A stretch of 64,000 nt of DNA, taken from positions 1 through 64,000 of the forward strand of contig NZ_WFLI01000024.1 in the NCBI RefSeq assembly GCF_009208555.1. The letters run 5' to 3'. This DNA is from Janthinobacterium violaceinigrum. Its GTDB lineage: Bacteria; Pseudomonadota; Gammaproteobacteria; Burkholderiales; Burkholderiaceae_D. A model generated the notes under the pieces. The model was not told the origin of the DNA. It was given only the letters and a program-made list of their open reading frames with translations, and made no database searches. Made by a program: the position numbers and the translations under genes. Below are positions 36,058 to 44,163 of this stretch, piece by piece (the stretch's first letter is position 1; each line of letters begins with the position of its first letter).

Positions 36058-36068
36058 GGGGATTCCTC

Positions 36069-36389
36069 TCAATGGCTGGACGACATTTTCATCAGTACGA
36101 TGCCGCACACGATGAGGACGGCAGCGCACACGCGCATGGCATTGAGCTGCTCGCCCAGAAAGACGATGCCGACGATGAAGGCGCCGACGGCGCCGATGCC
36201 CGTCCAGATGGTGTAGGCCGTGCCCAGGGGCAGGGTGCGCATGGCCAGCGACAGCAAGCCGAAGCTGGCGATCATCATGACGATGGTAATGACGGAGGGG
36301 GTGAGTTTGGTGAAACCCTCGGAGAGTTTCATCGAGTATGCCCACACGACTTCAAACATGCCGGCAATGAGTAATAGTATCCAGGCCAT
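36069..36389 (-). CDS. gdx: Gdx/SugE-type small multidrug resistance family guanidinium exporter
   Basis: 106-residue inner-membrane dimeric antiporter with four helices. The Gdx-type pattern is clear: essential Glu13 in AGMFEVVWAYSMK, then TPSVITIVMM and GTAYTIWTGIGAVGAFIVGIVFLGE, the signature of guanidinium exporters (SugE) rather than of drug-exporting EmrE. AAGGAG precedes the ATG. A guanidine-II riboswitch lies immediately upstream, which supports guanidinium as substrate. First gene of the gdx - nuoA-like - small protein operon, divergent from mnmG. Confidence 0.93.
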   Translation of the reverse strand: MAWILLLIAGMFEVVWAYSMKLSEGFTKLTPSVITIVMMIASFGLLSLAMRTLPLGTAYTIWTGIGAVGAFIVGIVFLGEQLNAMRVCAAVLIVCGIVLMKMSSSH

Positions 36390-36404
36390 GGCGGCTCCTT
36401 ATAC

Positions 36405-36455
36405 AGAGCGGGCCGTCCCGGTGTGTTCCCATGATGGGGGAGGCCGTCCTCCTGA
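36405..36455 (-). ncRNA. Guanidine-II (mini-ykkC) riboswitch upstream of gdx
   Basis: Read on the minus strand: hairpin GGAGG-ACGG-CCTCC (36452-36439), an 18-base linker, hairpin CGGG-ACGG-CCCG (36420-36409), then AAGGAG and the gdx ATG at 36389. Two short hairpins each closed by an ACGR tetraloop just before the ribosome site are the definition of the mini-ykkC class, which binds guanidinium and exposes the ribosome site. The match to a Gdx gene makes the call strong. Confidence 0.88.
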
Positions 36456-36557
36456 ATGCTCGTCCCGATGGCCACTGGCGTGAACACGGATGCGGACGAT
36501 GGGGCAATTGTAGCAAACATTTCACGCTACCGCAGCCCTCTGCCTGGCCACGGTTCG

Positions 36558-36573
36558 TGTTCCACGTGAAACA
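36558..36573. promoter_or_regulatory. parS: parS ParB-binding site upstream of mnmG
   Basis: TGTTCCACGTGAAACA fits the general parS consensus (TGTTnCACGTGAAACA) at every position. Located between gdx and mnmG, 2.9 kb from parA. Confidence 0.88.
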
Positions 36574-36654
36574 GAAATCGCCGTGTGCCTGCCCCTGCTG
36601 AGTAAAAATTAAGCAAAAATTGGCCCGTGGAAGGTTGCGCTCGCAAAAAGACTC

Positions 36655-36660
36655 TATAAT
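36655..36660 (+). promoter_or_regulatory. Putative -10 element of the mnmG operon
   Basis: TATAAT, 47 bases before the mnmG ATG. No good -35 lies at the right distance (TTGCGC at 36635 is only 14 bases away), so the promoter is tentative. Confidence 0.4.
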
Positions 36661-36706
36661 CGGAGCTCTCTTCCCGCATTTTTACTTGCACTGTTACCTA
36701 TTTATC

Positions 36707-38641
36707 ATGTTATTTCCTACAGAATTCGACGTCATCGTTGTCGGTGGTGGTCACGCCGGTACCGAGGCGGCCCTCGCTTCCGCCCGCATGGGGCAGAAGA
36801 CGCTATTGCTCACGCATAATATTGAGACACTGGGCCAGATGTCGTGCAACCCCTCCATCGGCGGCATCGGCAAGGGCCACCTGGTCAAGGAGGTCGATGC
36901 CATGGGCGGCGCGATGGCGATTGCCACCGACGAGTCCGGCATCCAGTTCCGTATCCTGAACTCTTCGAAAGGCCCGGCAGTCCGCGCCACGCGCGCCCAG
37001 GCCGACCGTATTCTCTACAAGGCCGCCATCCGCACGCGCCTGGAAAACCAGCCGAACCTGTGGCTGTTTCAGCAAGCGGTCGACGATTTGATCGTCGAAG
37101 GCGACCGCGTCGTCGGCGCCGTGACGCAGATCGGCCTGAAGTTCCTGGCGCGCGCCGTGGTGCTGACGGCGGGGACTTTCCTCGACGGCAAGATCCACGT
37201 GGGCTTGAACAACTACTCGGCTGGCCGTGCCGGCGATCCGCCCGCGATCTCGCTGTCGGCCCGCCTGAAAGAGCTGAAACTGCCGCAGGGCCGTCTGAAA
37301 ACGGGCACGCCGCCGCGCATCGATGGTCGCACGATCGACTTTTCCGTGATGCAAGAACAGCCGGGCGACCTCGATCCCGTGCCCGTCTTCTCGGTGATGG
37401 GCAACACGGCCATGCACCCGCGCCAGGTGCCATGCTGGGTCACGCACACGAATAGCCAGACGCACGACATCATCCGCGCCGGCCTCGACCGCAGCCCCAT
37501 GTACACGGGCGTGATCGAAGGCGTGGGTCCCCGTTATTGCCCCTCGATCGAAGACAAGATCCACCGCTTCTCGGGCAAGGAATCGCACCAGATCTTCCTC
37601 GAGCCGGAAGGTTTGACGACGCACGAGTTCTATCCGAACGGCATCTCGACGAGCCTGCCGTTCGACGTGCAGATCGCCCTGGTGCAATCGATGAAGGGCA
37701 TGGAAAACGCCCACATCCTGCGTCCCGGCTACGCCATCGAATACGACTATTTCGACCCGCGCGGCCTGAAAGCGTCGCTGGAAACGAAGGCCGTCGCCGG
37801 CCTGTTCTTTGCGGGCCAGATCAACGGCACCACGGGTTACGAGGAAGCGGCCGCGCAAGGCATGCTGGCGGGCCTGAATGCGGCCTTGCTGACGCAGGAC
37901 AAGGAAGCCTGGGTACCGGGCCGCTCCGAGGCCTATCTGGGCGTGCTGGTCGACGATCTGATCACCCAGGGCGTGCAGGAACCGTACCGCATGTTCACCA
38001 GCCGCGCCGAGTACCGTCTGAGCTTGCGCGAAGACAATGCCGACATGCGCCTGACGGAAATCGGCCGCGCGCTGGGCTGCGTGGGCGACGTGCAATGGCA
38101 GGCGTTCGAGACCAAGCGCGAAGCCGTGGCGCGCGAGCTCGAGCGCCTGCGTTCCACGTGGGTCAACCCGCGCATTCTGGCGGCCGCGGAATCGGAACGC
38201 ATCGTCGGCCAGGCCATCGAACGCGAGTACTCGCTGGCGGATTTGCTGTGCCGTCCGAACGTCGCCTACGACACCCTGATGAGCATGACGGGCATGGAAG
38301 GCCAGGCCCTGGCCGGTCCCGGCGTGGACGATCCTGCCGTGCGTGAGCAGGTGGAAATCCAGCTCAAATATGCGGGCTACATCGAGCGCCAGAGCAAGGA
38401 AATCGAGCGCCATGAACACTATGAAAACCTGGCCTTGCCGGCCGGTTTTAACTACCTGGATATCGGCGCGCTGTCGGTCGAAGTGCGGCAAAAACTCGAC
38501 AAGCAGCGCCCGGAAACCCTGGGCCAGGCATCGCGCATTTCCGGCGTGACGCCGGCGGCGATTTCGCTGCTGCTGGTCCACCTGAAAAAGCGCGGCTTCG
38601 GTGCCGCGCAGACCACCACTTTTAAAGGACGAGGTTGTTGA
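36707..38641 (+). CDS. mnmG: tRNA uridine-5-carboxymethylaminomethyl modification enzyme MnmG (GidA)
   Basis: With MnmE (not in the window) installs the carboxymethylaminomethyl group at wobble U34 of several tRNAs, using FAD and methylene-tetrahydrofolate. 644 residues with the start at 36707 (MLFPTEFDVIVVGGG); an upstream frame to 36620 is non-coding in appearance. FAD-binding GGGHAGTEAALASARMG at residue ~13; family signatures CNPSIGGIGKGHL and GQINGTTGYEEAAAQG are present, and the C-terminal MnmE-interacting domain is complete. rsmG follows with no gap. Next to parS and parAB, the usual origin-proximal cluster. Confidence 0.97.
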   Translation: MLFPTEFDVIVVGGGHAGTEAALASARMGQKTLLLTHNIETLGQMSCNPSIGGIGKGHLVKEVDAMGGAMAIATDESGIQFRILNSSKGPAVRATRAQADRILYKAAIRTRLENQPNLWLFQQAVDDLIVEGDRVVGAVTQIGLKFLARAVVLTAGTFLDGKIHVGLNNYSAGRAGDPPAISLSARLKELKLPQGRLKTGTPPRIDGRTIDFSVMQEQPGDLDPVPVFSVMGNTAMHPRQVPCWVTHTNSQTHDIIRAGLDRSPMYTGVIEGVGPRYCPSIEDKIHRFSGKESHQIFLEPEGLTTHEFYPNGISTSLPFDVQIALVQSMKGMENAHILRPGYAIEYDYFDPRGLKASLETKAVAGLFFAGQINGTTGYEEAAAQGMLAGLNAALLTQDKEAWVPGRSEAYLGVLVDDLITQGVQEPYRMFTSRAEYRLSLREDNADMRLTEIGRALGCVGDVQWQAFETKREAVARELERLRSTWVNPRILAAAESERIVGQAIEREYSLADLLCRPNVAYDTLMSMTGMEGQALAGPGVDDPAVREQVEIQLKYAGYIERQSKEIERHEHYENLALPAGFNYLDIGALSVEVRQKLDKQRPETLGQASRISGVTPAAISLLLVHLKKRGFGAAQTTTFKGRGC

Positions 38642-39286
38642 ATGAAGCAGTTTGACCGGGCCGCACTGGCCCAGATTTTGAATGAAGGCATCGCCGCGCT
38701 GGGGCTGGACCTGAGCGCGGATCAGACGGAAAAACTGCTCGATTACCTGGCCTTGCTGGCCAAATGGAATAGCGTGTACAACCTGACGTCGGTGCGCGAT
38801 CCCCTGCAGATGCTGACCTTGCACGTGCTCGATTCGCTGGCCGCCGTGCCGGCGTTCGCGGCGGCAAAAAACGTGCTCGACGTGGGCGCGGGCGGCGGCT
38901 TGCCGGGCATGGTGCTGGCCATTGCGCGGCCCGACGTGAAGGTGTCGATGATCGACACGGTGCACAAGAAGACGGCTTTCCTGACGCAAGTGAAGGCCGA
39001 ACTGGGCTTGAGCAACGTGACCGTGTACACGAAACGCGTGGAACAGCTGGAAGTGCAGCAGAAATTCGATGTGATCACCTCGCGCGCCTTTGCCGACCTG
39101 TCCGACTTCGTCAACTGGTCGGGCCACGTGCTGGAAGAGGGCGGTCAATTCATCGCCTTGAAAGGGGTGGCGCCGCCAGACGAACGCGAGCGACTGCCAG
39201 CGGAATGGCGAGTAACGGAGCTACGCGCAATTGCGGTGCCAGGGCTAAATGCAGAGCGTCATCTGGTCTTTATAGCAAGAGTTTAA
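38642..39286 (+). CDS. rsmG: 16S rRNA (guanine-527-N7)-methyltransferase RsmG (GidB)
   Basis: Methylates G527 of 16S rRNA (loss gives low-level streptomycin resistance in other bacteria). 214 residues. AdoMet-binding motif LDVGAGGGLPGMVLAI near residue 80, with LLAKWNSVYNLTSVRDP upstream as family hallmark and ITSRAFADL downstream. The ATG directly follows the mnmG TGA. Ends 10 bases before the 9-bp repeat array. Confidence 0.96.
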   Translation: MKQFDRAALAQILNEGIAALGLDLSADQTEKLLDYLALLAKWNSVYNLTSVRDPLQMLTLHVLDSLAAVPAFAAAKNVLDVGAGGGLPGMVLAIARPDVKVSMIDTVHKKTAFLTQVKAELGLSNVTVYTKRVEQLEVQQKFDVITSRAFADLSDFVNWSGHVLEEGGQFIALKGVAPPDERERLPAEWRVTELRAIAVPGLNAERHLVFIARV

Positions 39287-39296
39287 GGATTGAAAA

Positions 39297-39395
39297 AATA
39301 AACGGTGTAAATCATATAAACGGTTTATACGGTATAAATTATATAAACCGTATAAATGATTTATATCGTATAAATGAAATAAACAGTATAAATCG
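39297..39395. repeat. Eleven-unit 9-bp tandem array before parA
   Basis: Exactly phased 9-bp units start at 39297 and every 9 bases up to 39387: AATAAACGG, TGTAAATCA, TATAAACGG, TTTATACGG, TATAAATTA, TATAAACCG, TATAAATGA, TTTATATCG, TATAAATGA, AATAAACAG, TATAAATCG. Consensus roughly TATAAAyGG. Very AT-rich in a GC-rich genome. Two units read TTTATA in the same phase. It could be an operator or partition-related element of parAB, an unwinding element, or a plain minisatellite; no function can be claimed. Confidence 0.8.
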
Positions 39396-39454
39396 TTTCG
39401 GCCGGATGCCGGGGCGCACGATGAAGTTTGCACCTATTTACAACTAGAAGATAC

Positions 39455-40225
39455 ATGGCCAAAATTTTTTGTGTAGCAAATCAAAAGGGTGGTGTTGGTA
39501 AAACCACAACAAGCGTCAACCTCTCCGCCGGTCTGGCCAAGTTGAACCAGCGCGTGCTGCTGGTCGACCTCGACCCGCAGGGCAATGCGACCATGGGCGC
39601 CGGCATCAACAAGGCCGGCCTGAAGGCGTCCACCTATGAAGTGATGCTGGGCGAGTCCGATGTCAAGACGGCACGCCAGCGTTCGGAAGCGGGGCGGTTC
39701 GACGTCCTGCCGTCGAACCGCGAGCTGGCCGGCGCCGAAGTGGAGATGGTCGAGCTGGACAACCGCGAACGCCGCCTGAAGGATGCGCTGGCCGAAGTCG
39801 ACGGCGAATACGACTTCATATTAGTAGATTGCCCACCGGCATTATCGATGCTGACCCTGAACGGCCTGTGCGCCGCGCATGGCGTGATCATCCCGATGCA
39901 GTGCGAGTACTACGCGCTGGAAGGCTTGTCCGACCTGGTCAACACCATCAAGAAGGTGCACGCGAACCTGAATCCGGACCTGAAGATCATCGGCCTGTTG
40001 CGCGTGATGTTCGATCCGCGCATGACATTATCACAACAGGTATCGGCCCAGCTGGAGCAGCACTTCGGCGACAAGGTCTTCAATACCATCATCCCGCGCA
40101 ACGTGCGTCTGGCCGAAGCGCCGTCGTACGGCTTGCCCGGCGTGACCTTCGACCCCAGCTCGAAAGGTGCGCAGGCCTATATCGCCTTCGGCGCCGAGAT
40201 GGTCGAACGCATCAAACATATGTAA
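39455..40225 (+). CDS. parA: Chromosome-partitioning ATPase ParA (Soj)
   Basis: Deviant Walker ATPase that moves ParB-parS complexes of the newly replicated origin. 256 residues with the start at 39455 (MAKIFCVANQKGGVGKTT); the codons upstream of it lie in the 9-bp array region and are not credible coding. Deviant Walker A KGGVGKTT at residues 11-18, DLDPQGNAT at about 40-48, and Walker B ILVDCPPAL. No N-terminal helix-turn-helix, so it is chromosome-type ParA (type Ib-like). parB follows 64 bases downstream. Confidence 0.95.
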   Translation: MAKIFCVANQKGGVGKTTTSVNLSAGLAKLNQRVLLVDLDPQGNATMGAGINKAGLKASTYEVMLGESDVKTARQRSEAGRFDVLPSNRELAGAEVEMVELDNRERRLKDALAEVDGEYDFILVDCPPALSMLTLNGLCAAHGVIIPMQCEYYALEGLSDLVNTIKKVHANLNPDLKIIGLLRVMFDPRMTLSQQVSAQLEQHFGDKVFNTIIPRNVRLAEAPSYGLPGVTFDPSSKGAQAYIAFGAEMVERIKHM

Positions 40226-40289
40226 ACAAGGGGCGAGCGCCTGCACATTATGATGTAAGCGCTTACTCTGAAAACACGATTAGGACAGC

Positions 40290-41174
40290 ATGGCTACGAA
40301 AAAATTAAAAGGACTGGGTCGCGGACTCGACGCCTTATTGGGCGGCGGCGGCGACTTTGCCAGTCCGGACACGAATCAACCGTCGAACTTGCCCGTGTCA
40401 CAAATGCAAGCCGGCAAATACCAGCCCCGCACGCGCATGGACGAGGGGGCCCTGAATGAACTGGCCGCCTCGATCAAGGCGCAAGGATTGATGCAGCCTA
40501 TCCTGGTGCGCCCGATCGGGCAGGACACCCTGAGCGGCGTGATCAAATATGAAATCATCGCCGGCGAACGCCGTTTCCGCGCCTCGCAACTGGCGGGCCT
40601 GACGGAAGTGCCGGTACTGGTGCGCGATGTGGACGACCTGGCCGCCGCGGCCATGGCGCTGATCGAGAACATCCAGCGCGAAGACTTGAATCCGCTGGAA
40701 GAAGCGCAGGGCATCCACCGCCTGATCGCCGACTTCAATTTTACGCATGAGCAAGCGGCCACTGCGCTGGGACGCTCGCGCAGCGCCGTGTCGAACCTGT
40801 TGCGCCTGATGAACCTGGCCAATCCCGTGCAGACCATGCTGATGGCCGGCGATATCGACATGGGCCATGCGCGCGCGCTGCTGGCCGTCGATGCGGCCAG
40901 CCAGATCACCCTGGCCAACCAGGTGGTGGCCAAGCGCCTGTCCGTGCGCGAAACGGAAAAGCTCGTCACGCGCACGGTCGAGGAAGCGGCCAACCCCGTC
41001 GAGCCGCGGCAGAAGGAAAAGTCCGGCGACATGGCGCGCCTGGAAGAAGAGCTGTCCGATGCGCTGGCCACGCCCGTGGTATTCAAGATGGGGAATAAAG
41101 GCCGTGGCCAATTGGTGATCGATTTTGCCGATCTTGACGTGCTCGATGGATTATTGACGCGCTTGCGTGGTTAA
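40290..41174 (+). CDS. parB: Chromosome-partitioning protein ParB (Spo0J)
   Basis: CTPase and parS-binding clamp that spreads on DNA around parS and loads SMC. 294 residues. Typical N-terminus GLGRGLDALLGG (ParA-interacting), then the CTP-binding motifs (GLMQPILVRP, GERRFRA) and the helix-turn-helix (THEQAATALGRSRSAVSNLLRL, residues ~152-173). The C-terminal dimerisation domain ends in LDVLDGLLTRLRG. parS-like sites occur at four places 4-10 kb upstream. Confidence 0.96.
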   Translation: MATKKLKGLGRGLDALLGGGGDFASPDTNQPSNLPVSQMQAGKYQPRTRMDEGALNELAASIKAQGLMQPILVRPIGQDTLSGVIKYEIIAGERRFRASQLAGLTEVPVLVRDVDDLAAAAMALIENIQREDLNPLEEAQGIHRLIADFNFTHEQAATALGRSRSAVSNLLRLMNLANPVQTMLMAGDIDMGHARALLAVDAASQITLANQVVAKRLSVRETEKLVTRTVEEAANPVEPRQKEKSGDMARLEEELSDALATPVVFKMGNKGRGQLVIDFADLDVLDGLLTRLRG

Positions 41175-41383
41175 ATAGCAAGTTGGCAAAAACGGGAAAA
41201 TGGCAAGCCACAAGCGCTCTGGACAAGCTGTCAACGCTTTCCAGGCGCAGTGCATAATTCCTTGATAACACGGCTGGAAGCGGCCAGACAAGCGACTTTG
41301 CCATATAGTGGTGCAAAAGGCGGCGAATAGTCGGTAAAGCGTCAGTTTCACGCAGCAATTGCCCTGCTGCGGTGCAGCAACGT

Positions 41384-41413
41384 TTGACTCTATAGATCAA
41401 AGCCAACTATAAT
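41384..41413 (+). promoter_or_regulatory. Sigma-70 promoter of the atp operon
   Basis: TTGACT (41384) and a perfect TATAAT (41408) are separated by 18 bases, 43 bases before the atpI start. The preceding ~200 bases (41175-41380) hold no gene and nothing else I can name. Confidence 0.75.
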
Positions 41414-41455
41414 CCCGTGTCTTTGCGTGTGTAGATTTTTCTGGGAACCTGGCAA

Positions 41456-41824
41456 TTGAGTGATTCACAACAAAGTATTGCCAAACCCGTCTACAAAGTA
41501 GTTGCATTGCAGCTAGCAATCGCTATCAGTTTTGCCACCGTCACCCTGTTTTTTGGCGGCAGTGTCAGAGGCTGGTCCGCCGCATACGGCGGCGCTATCG
41601 CAGTCATCGGTAGCCTGGTGTATGCCCTGTTGGTGGTTCGCGGTTCTAGCGACGCCAATAAGGCATTCCGGGCGCATTTGCGCGCAGAAGTGGTGAAAAT
41701 ATTTATCACAGCGGTGCTGTTTATATTGGCACTGGTGTTGTTTCAGTCGGCCGCCTGGTTATGGCTGATCTTGGGTTTCGCGGTGGCAACCTTAGCATAC
41801 TGGTTTTCATTGCTCGCTGTTTAA
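41456..41824 (+). CDS. atpI: ATP synthase subunit I
   Basis: Accessory membrane protein thought to aid c-ring assembly or magnesium uptake; 122 residues and four hydrophobic segments, with FFGGSVRGWSAAYGGAIAVIGSL typical of proteobacterial AtpI. The start is a TTG at 41456, 7 bases after GGGAA, because no ATG lies in a suitable place. First gene of the atp operon. Confidence 0.88.
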   Translation: MSDSQQSIAKPVYKVVALQLAIAISFATVTLFFGGSVRGWSAAYGGAIAVIGSLVYALLVVRGSSDANKAFRAHLRAEVVKIFITAVLFILALVLFQSAAWLWLILGFAVATLAYWFSLLAV

Positions 41825-41875
41825 TCATTGGTTTTGGGGCCGGTTGTGCTCTGAAACGACAAATCTAAATTCATT

Positions 41876-42685
41876 ATGACCACAGAACACGCTATTGAAG
41901 CGGGCCATGCTGCCCCGGCCAACGCCACAGAATACATCAGTCACCATCTGGCCCACCTGAGAAGTGCCGACGGCATGATCAATCTGGATACGTTCTGGAT
42001 TTCGGCCATTCTGGGCTTTGTTTTCCTGGCTGTTTTCTATATGGCGTCGCGCCGCGCGACGGCTGGTGTCCCTGGCAAGTTGCAAAACTTCGTCGAAATG
42101 GTCATGGAAATCGTCAATGACACTATTAATGGGGCCTTCCACGCGAAAAGCAAGGTCATCGCACCGCTGGCCATCACAATTTTTGTGTGGGTCTGGCTGC
42201 TCAACGCGATGGACTTCCTGCCGGTTGACCTGTTGCCGAAGATTCTGAGCTGGTTTGGCGTGCATAAACTGCGTGCCGTGCCGACCGCCGACGTCAACCA
42301 CACCTTCGCCATGTCGCTGTCGGTCGTGCTGTGCGTGATCGCGTTCTCGATCAAGGCCAAGGGCCTGGGCGGCTGGATCAAGGAACTGTTCACGGCACCG
42401 TTCCATGCGAGCGGCCTGATCGGCACGATCGCCCTGGCGCCTGTCAATTTCCTGCTGCAAATGGTTGAGTTGGTTGCCAAACTGATCTCCCTGTCGCTGC
42501 GACTGTTCGGCAATATGTATGCCGGCGAACTGATTTTCATCTTGATCGCGTTGTTGCCTTGGTGGGCACAGTGGGCGTTGGGTGGTCCATGGGCAATTTT
42601 CCATATCTTGATTGTAACTTTGCAAGCTTTTGTGTTTATGGCGTTGACGGTTGTGTATCTGAGCCTCGCGGTTGAGAAACATTAA
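41876..42685 (+). CDS. atpB: F1Fo ATP synthase subunit a
   Basis: Membrane subunit forming the proton half-channels, 269 residues. The essential Arg lies in LSLRLFGNMYAGE near residue 208. Typical betaproteobacterial start (EYISHHLAHLRS). About five to six helices. Follows atpI after 51 bases. Confidence 0.96.
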   Translation: MTTEHAIEAGHAAPANATEYISHHLAHLRSADGMINLDTFWISAILGFVFLAVFYMASRRATAGVPGKLQNFVEMVMEIVNDTINGAFHAKSKVIAPLAITIFVWVWLLNAMDFLPVDLLPKILSWFGVHKLRAVPTADVNHTFAMSLSVVLCVIAFSIKAKGLGGWIKELFTAPFHASGLIGTIALAPVNFLLQMVELVAKLISLSLRLFGNMYAGELIFILIALLPWWAQWALGGPWAIFHILIVTLQAFVFMALTVVYLSLAVEKH

Positions 42686-42744
42686 TCATTAACTTTATAT
42701 TTTGTTTTTTTAGTATCTTTCGTTTTTAAATTTAGGAGAATTTT

Positions 42745-43023
42745 ATGCAAGCTCTGATCGCACAAGTACAAAGCATGACCGTTCTGGCAGCAGCAATCAT
42801 CATCGGCCTGGCCGCAATCGGCACCGCTCTGGGCTTCGCTATCTTGGGTGGCAAATTCCTGGAAGCTTCGGCACGTCAACCAGAACTGATGCCACAACTG
42901 CAAACCAAACTGTTCGTTATCGCTGGTCTGCTGGATGCTATTTCGATGATCGGCGTTGGTGTTGCTCTGCTGTACACGTTCGCTAACCCGTTCCTGTCCG
43001 CTCTGACGGCTGTTGCTCAGTAA
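42745..43023 (+). CDS. atpE: F1Fo ATP synthase subunit c
   Basis: Proteolipid of the rotor ring, 92 residues, two helices. The loop has RQPE (44-47). The proton-binding carboxylate is Asp64 in GLLDAISMIGVG. The glycine pattern and absence of a sodium-binding Gln/Ser-Thr set favour protons over sodium. AGGAG precedes the ATG. Codon use is clearly that of a highly expressed gene (many CTG, GCT, GGT). Confidence 0.96.
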   Translation: MQALIAQVQSMTVLAAAIIIGLAAIGTALGFAILGGKFLEASARQPELMPQLQTKLFVIAGLLDAISMIGVGVALLYTFANPFLSALTAVAQ

Positions 43024-43066
43024 TTCGCTCCAACCCTAGGAGAAACTTTTAGTTAGGAGCAAAGGT

Positions 43067-43537
43067 ATGGACATCAATATGTCGCTCATCGGCCAGATGA
43101 TCACCTTCGCGGTGTTGGTCTGGTTCTCGATGAAGTTCGTATTTCCAGCGCTGAACAACGCGCTGGATGAGCGTGCCAAACGAATCGCGGATGGATTGGC
43201 TGCGGCCGATCAAGGTCAGGCTTCGATGGCTGTCGCTGAAAAGCGTGCGCAAGAGGCATTGAACAGTGCACGTGAAGAAGCGTCGCAACGCGTTGCGGAC
43301 GCTGAAAAGCGCGCGCAGCTGGTTGCTGAAGAGATCAAGCAAAATGCACAAGCTGAAGCTGCGCGTATCATTGCGCAAGCCCAGTCGGACGCCGAACAGC
43401 AACTGTCGAAAGCACGCGAACAATTGCGCGCTCAGGTGGCTGACCTGGCTGTCAAGGGTGCCGAGCAGATCTTGAAGCGTGAAGTAAACGCTACGGCTCA
43501 CGCCGAAATGTTGCAGCGTCTTGCTGTCGAGCTGTAA
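43067..43537 (+). CDS. atpF: F1Fo ATP synthase subunit b
   Basis: Peripheral stalk, 156 residues: one N-terminal helix in the membrane (IGQMITFAVLVWFSMKFVFPAL) and a long charged, Ala-rich coiled coil. Two copies should dimerise. Followed by atpH after 2 bases. Confidence 0.95.
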   Translation: MDINMSLIGQMITFAVLVWFSMKFVFPALNNALDERAKRIADGLAAADQGQASMAVAEKRAQEALNSAREEASQRVADAEKRAQLVAEEIKQNAQAEAARIIAQAQSDAEQQLSKAREQLRAQVADLAVKGAEQILKREVNATAHAEMLQRLAVEL

Positions 43538-43539
43538 TC

Positions 43540-44085
43540 ATGGCAGAACTCGCAACCGTCGCCCGTCCCTACGCGGAAGCTTTGTTCCGCGTAGCCCAAG
43601 CTGGTAAGGAGTCAAGCAACCTCGCGGCGTGGTCCGAACTGGTGTCCGAACTGGCACAGATCGGTAGCCACCCCGAGGTACAGGCGTACGCGCGCAATCC
43701 GAAAGTTTCGGAAAGCGACGTCGCCGCCACCATCCTGTCGTTGTTGAAATCGCCGCTCAATGAGGAAGTGAAAAACTTCGTCACGATGTTGATCGAAAAT
43801 GGCCGCATCAGCCTGCTGCCGGAAATCGGCGCGCAATTCCATACGTTGAAAAACGGTCTGGAAGGTGCGGCTGACGCCGAGATCACGAGCGCTTTCGATC
43901 TGAGCGAAGGCCAAACGGCCGAGCTGGTCGCAACGCTGGAAAAGAAATTCAGTCGTAAGCTCAACCCTGCCGTCACAGTGGATCCATCGCTGCTCGGCGG
44001 CGTGCGCGTGGTTGTTGGCGACCAAGTGCTCGACACCTCGGTGCGCGCCAAGCTGCAGCAACTGCACGCTGCACTGGTGTCGTAA
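43540..44085 (+). CDS. atpH: F1Fo ATP synthase subunit delta
   Basis: Joins the peripheral stalk to the alpha/beta head, 181 residues. The opening ELATVARPYAEALFRVA and the C-terminal VDPSLLGGVRVVVGDQVLDTSVRAKLQQL are family signatures. It begins 2 bases after atpF, so translation is coupled. Confidence 0.95.
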   Translation: MAELATVARPYAEALFRVAQAGKESSNLAAWSELVSELAQIGSHPEVQAYARNPKVSESDVAATILSLLKSPLNEEVKNFVTMLIENGRISLLPEIGAQFHTLKNGLEGAADAEITSAFDLSEGQTAELVATLEKKFSRKLNPAVTVDPSLLGGVRVVVGDQVLDTSVRAKLQQLHAALVS

Positions 44086-44163
44086 GACACGCGCTTCGGC
44101 AGGCCAGCTTAGACAGACCCTTACCCCTCGCGCAAGCTGAGAGAAACACTTTTAGGAGTTAGT

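Noticed and set aside
36069..36345. N-terminal extension of the NuoA-like frame up to 36345
   Set aside because: It overlaps gdx out of frame; GAGAGGAA before the ATG at 36057 and the family N-terminus set the shorter start.
36803..39148. 781-codon minus-strand frame across mnmG and rsmG
   Set aside because: Antisense of two well-recognised conserved genes.
39205..39447. 80-codon frame with repeating Ile-Asn through the 9-bp array
   Set aside because: The peptide periodicity only reflects the 9-bp DNA repeat; no start signal and parA begins inside its end.
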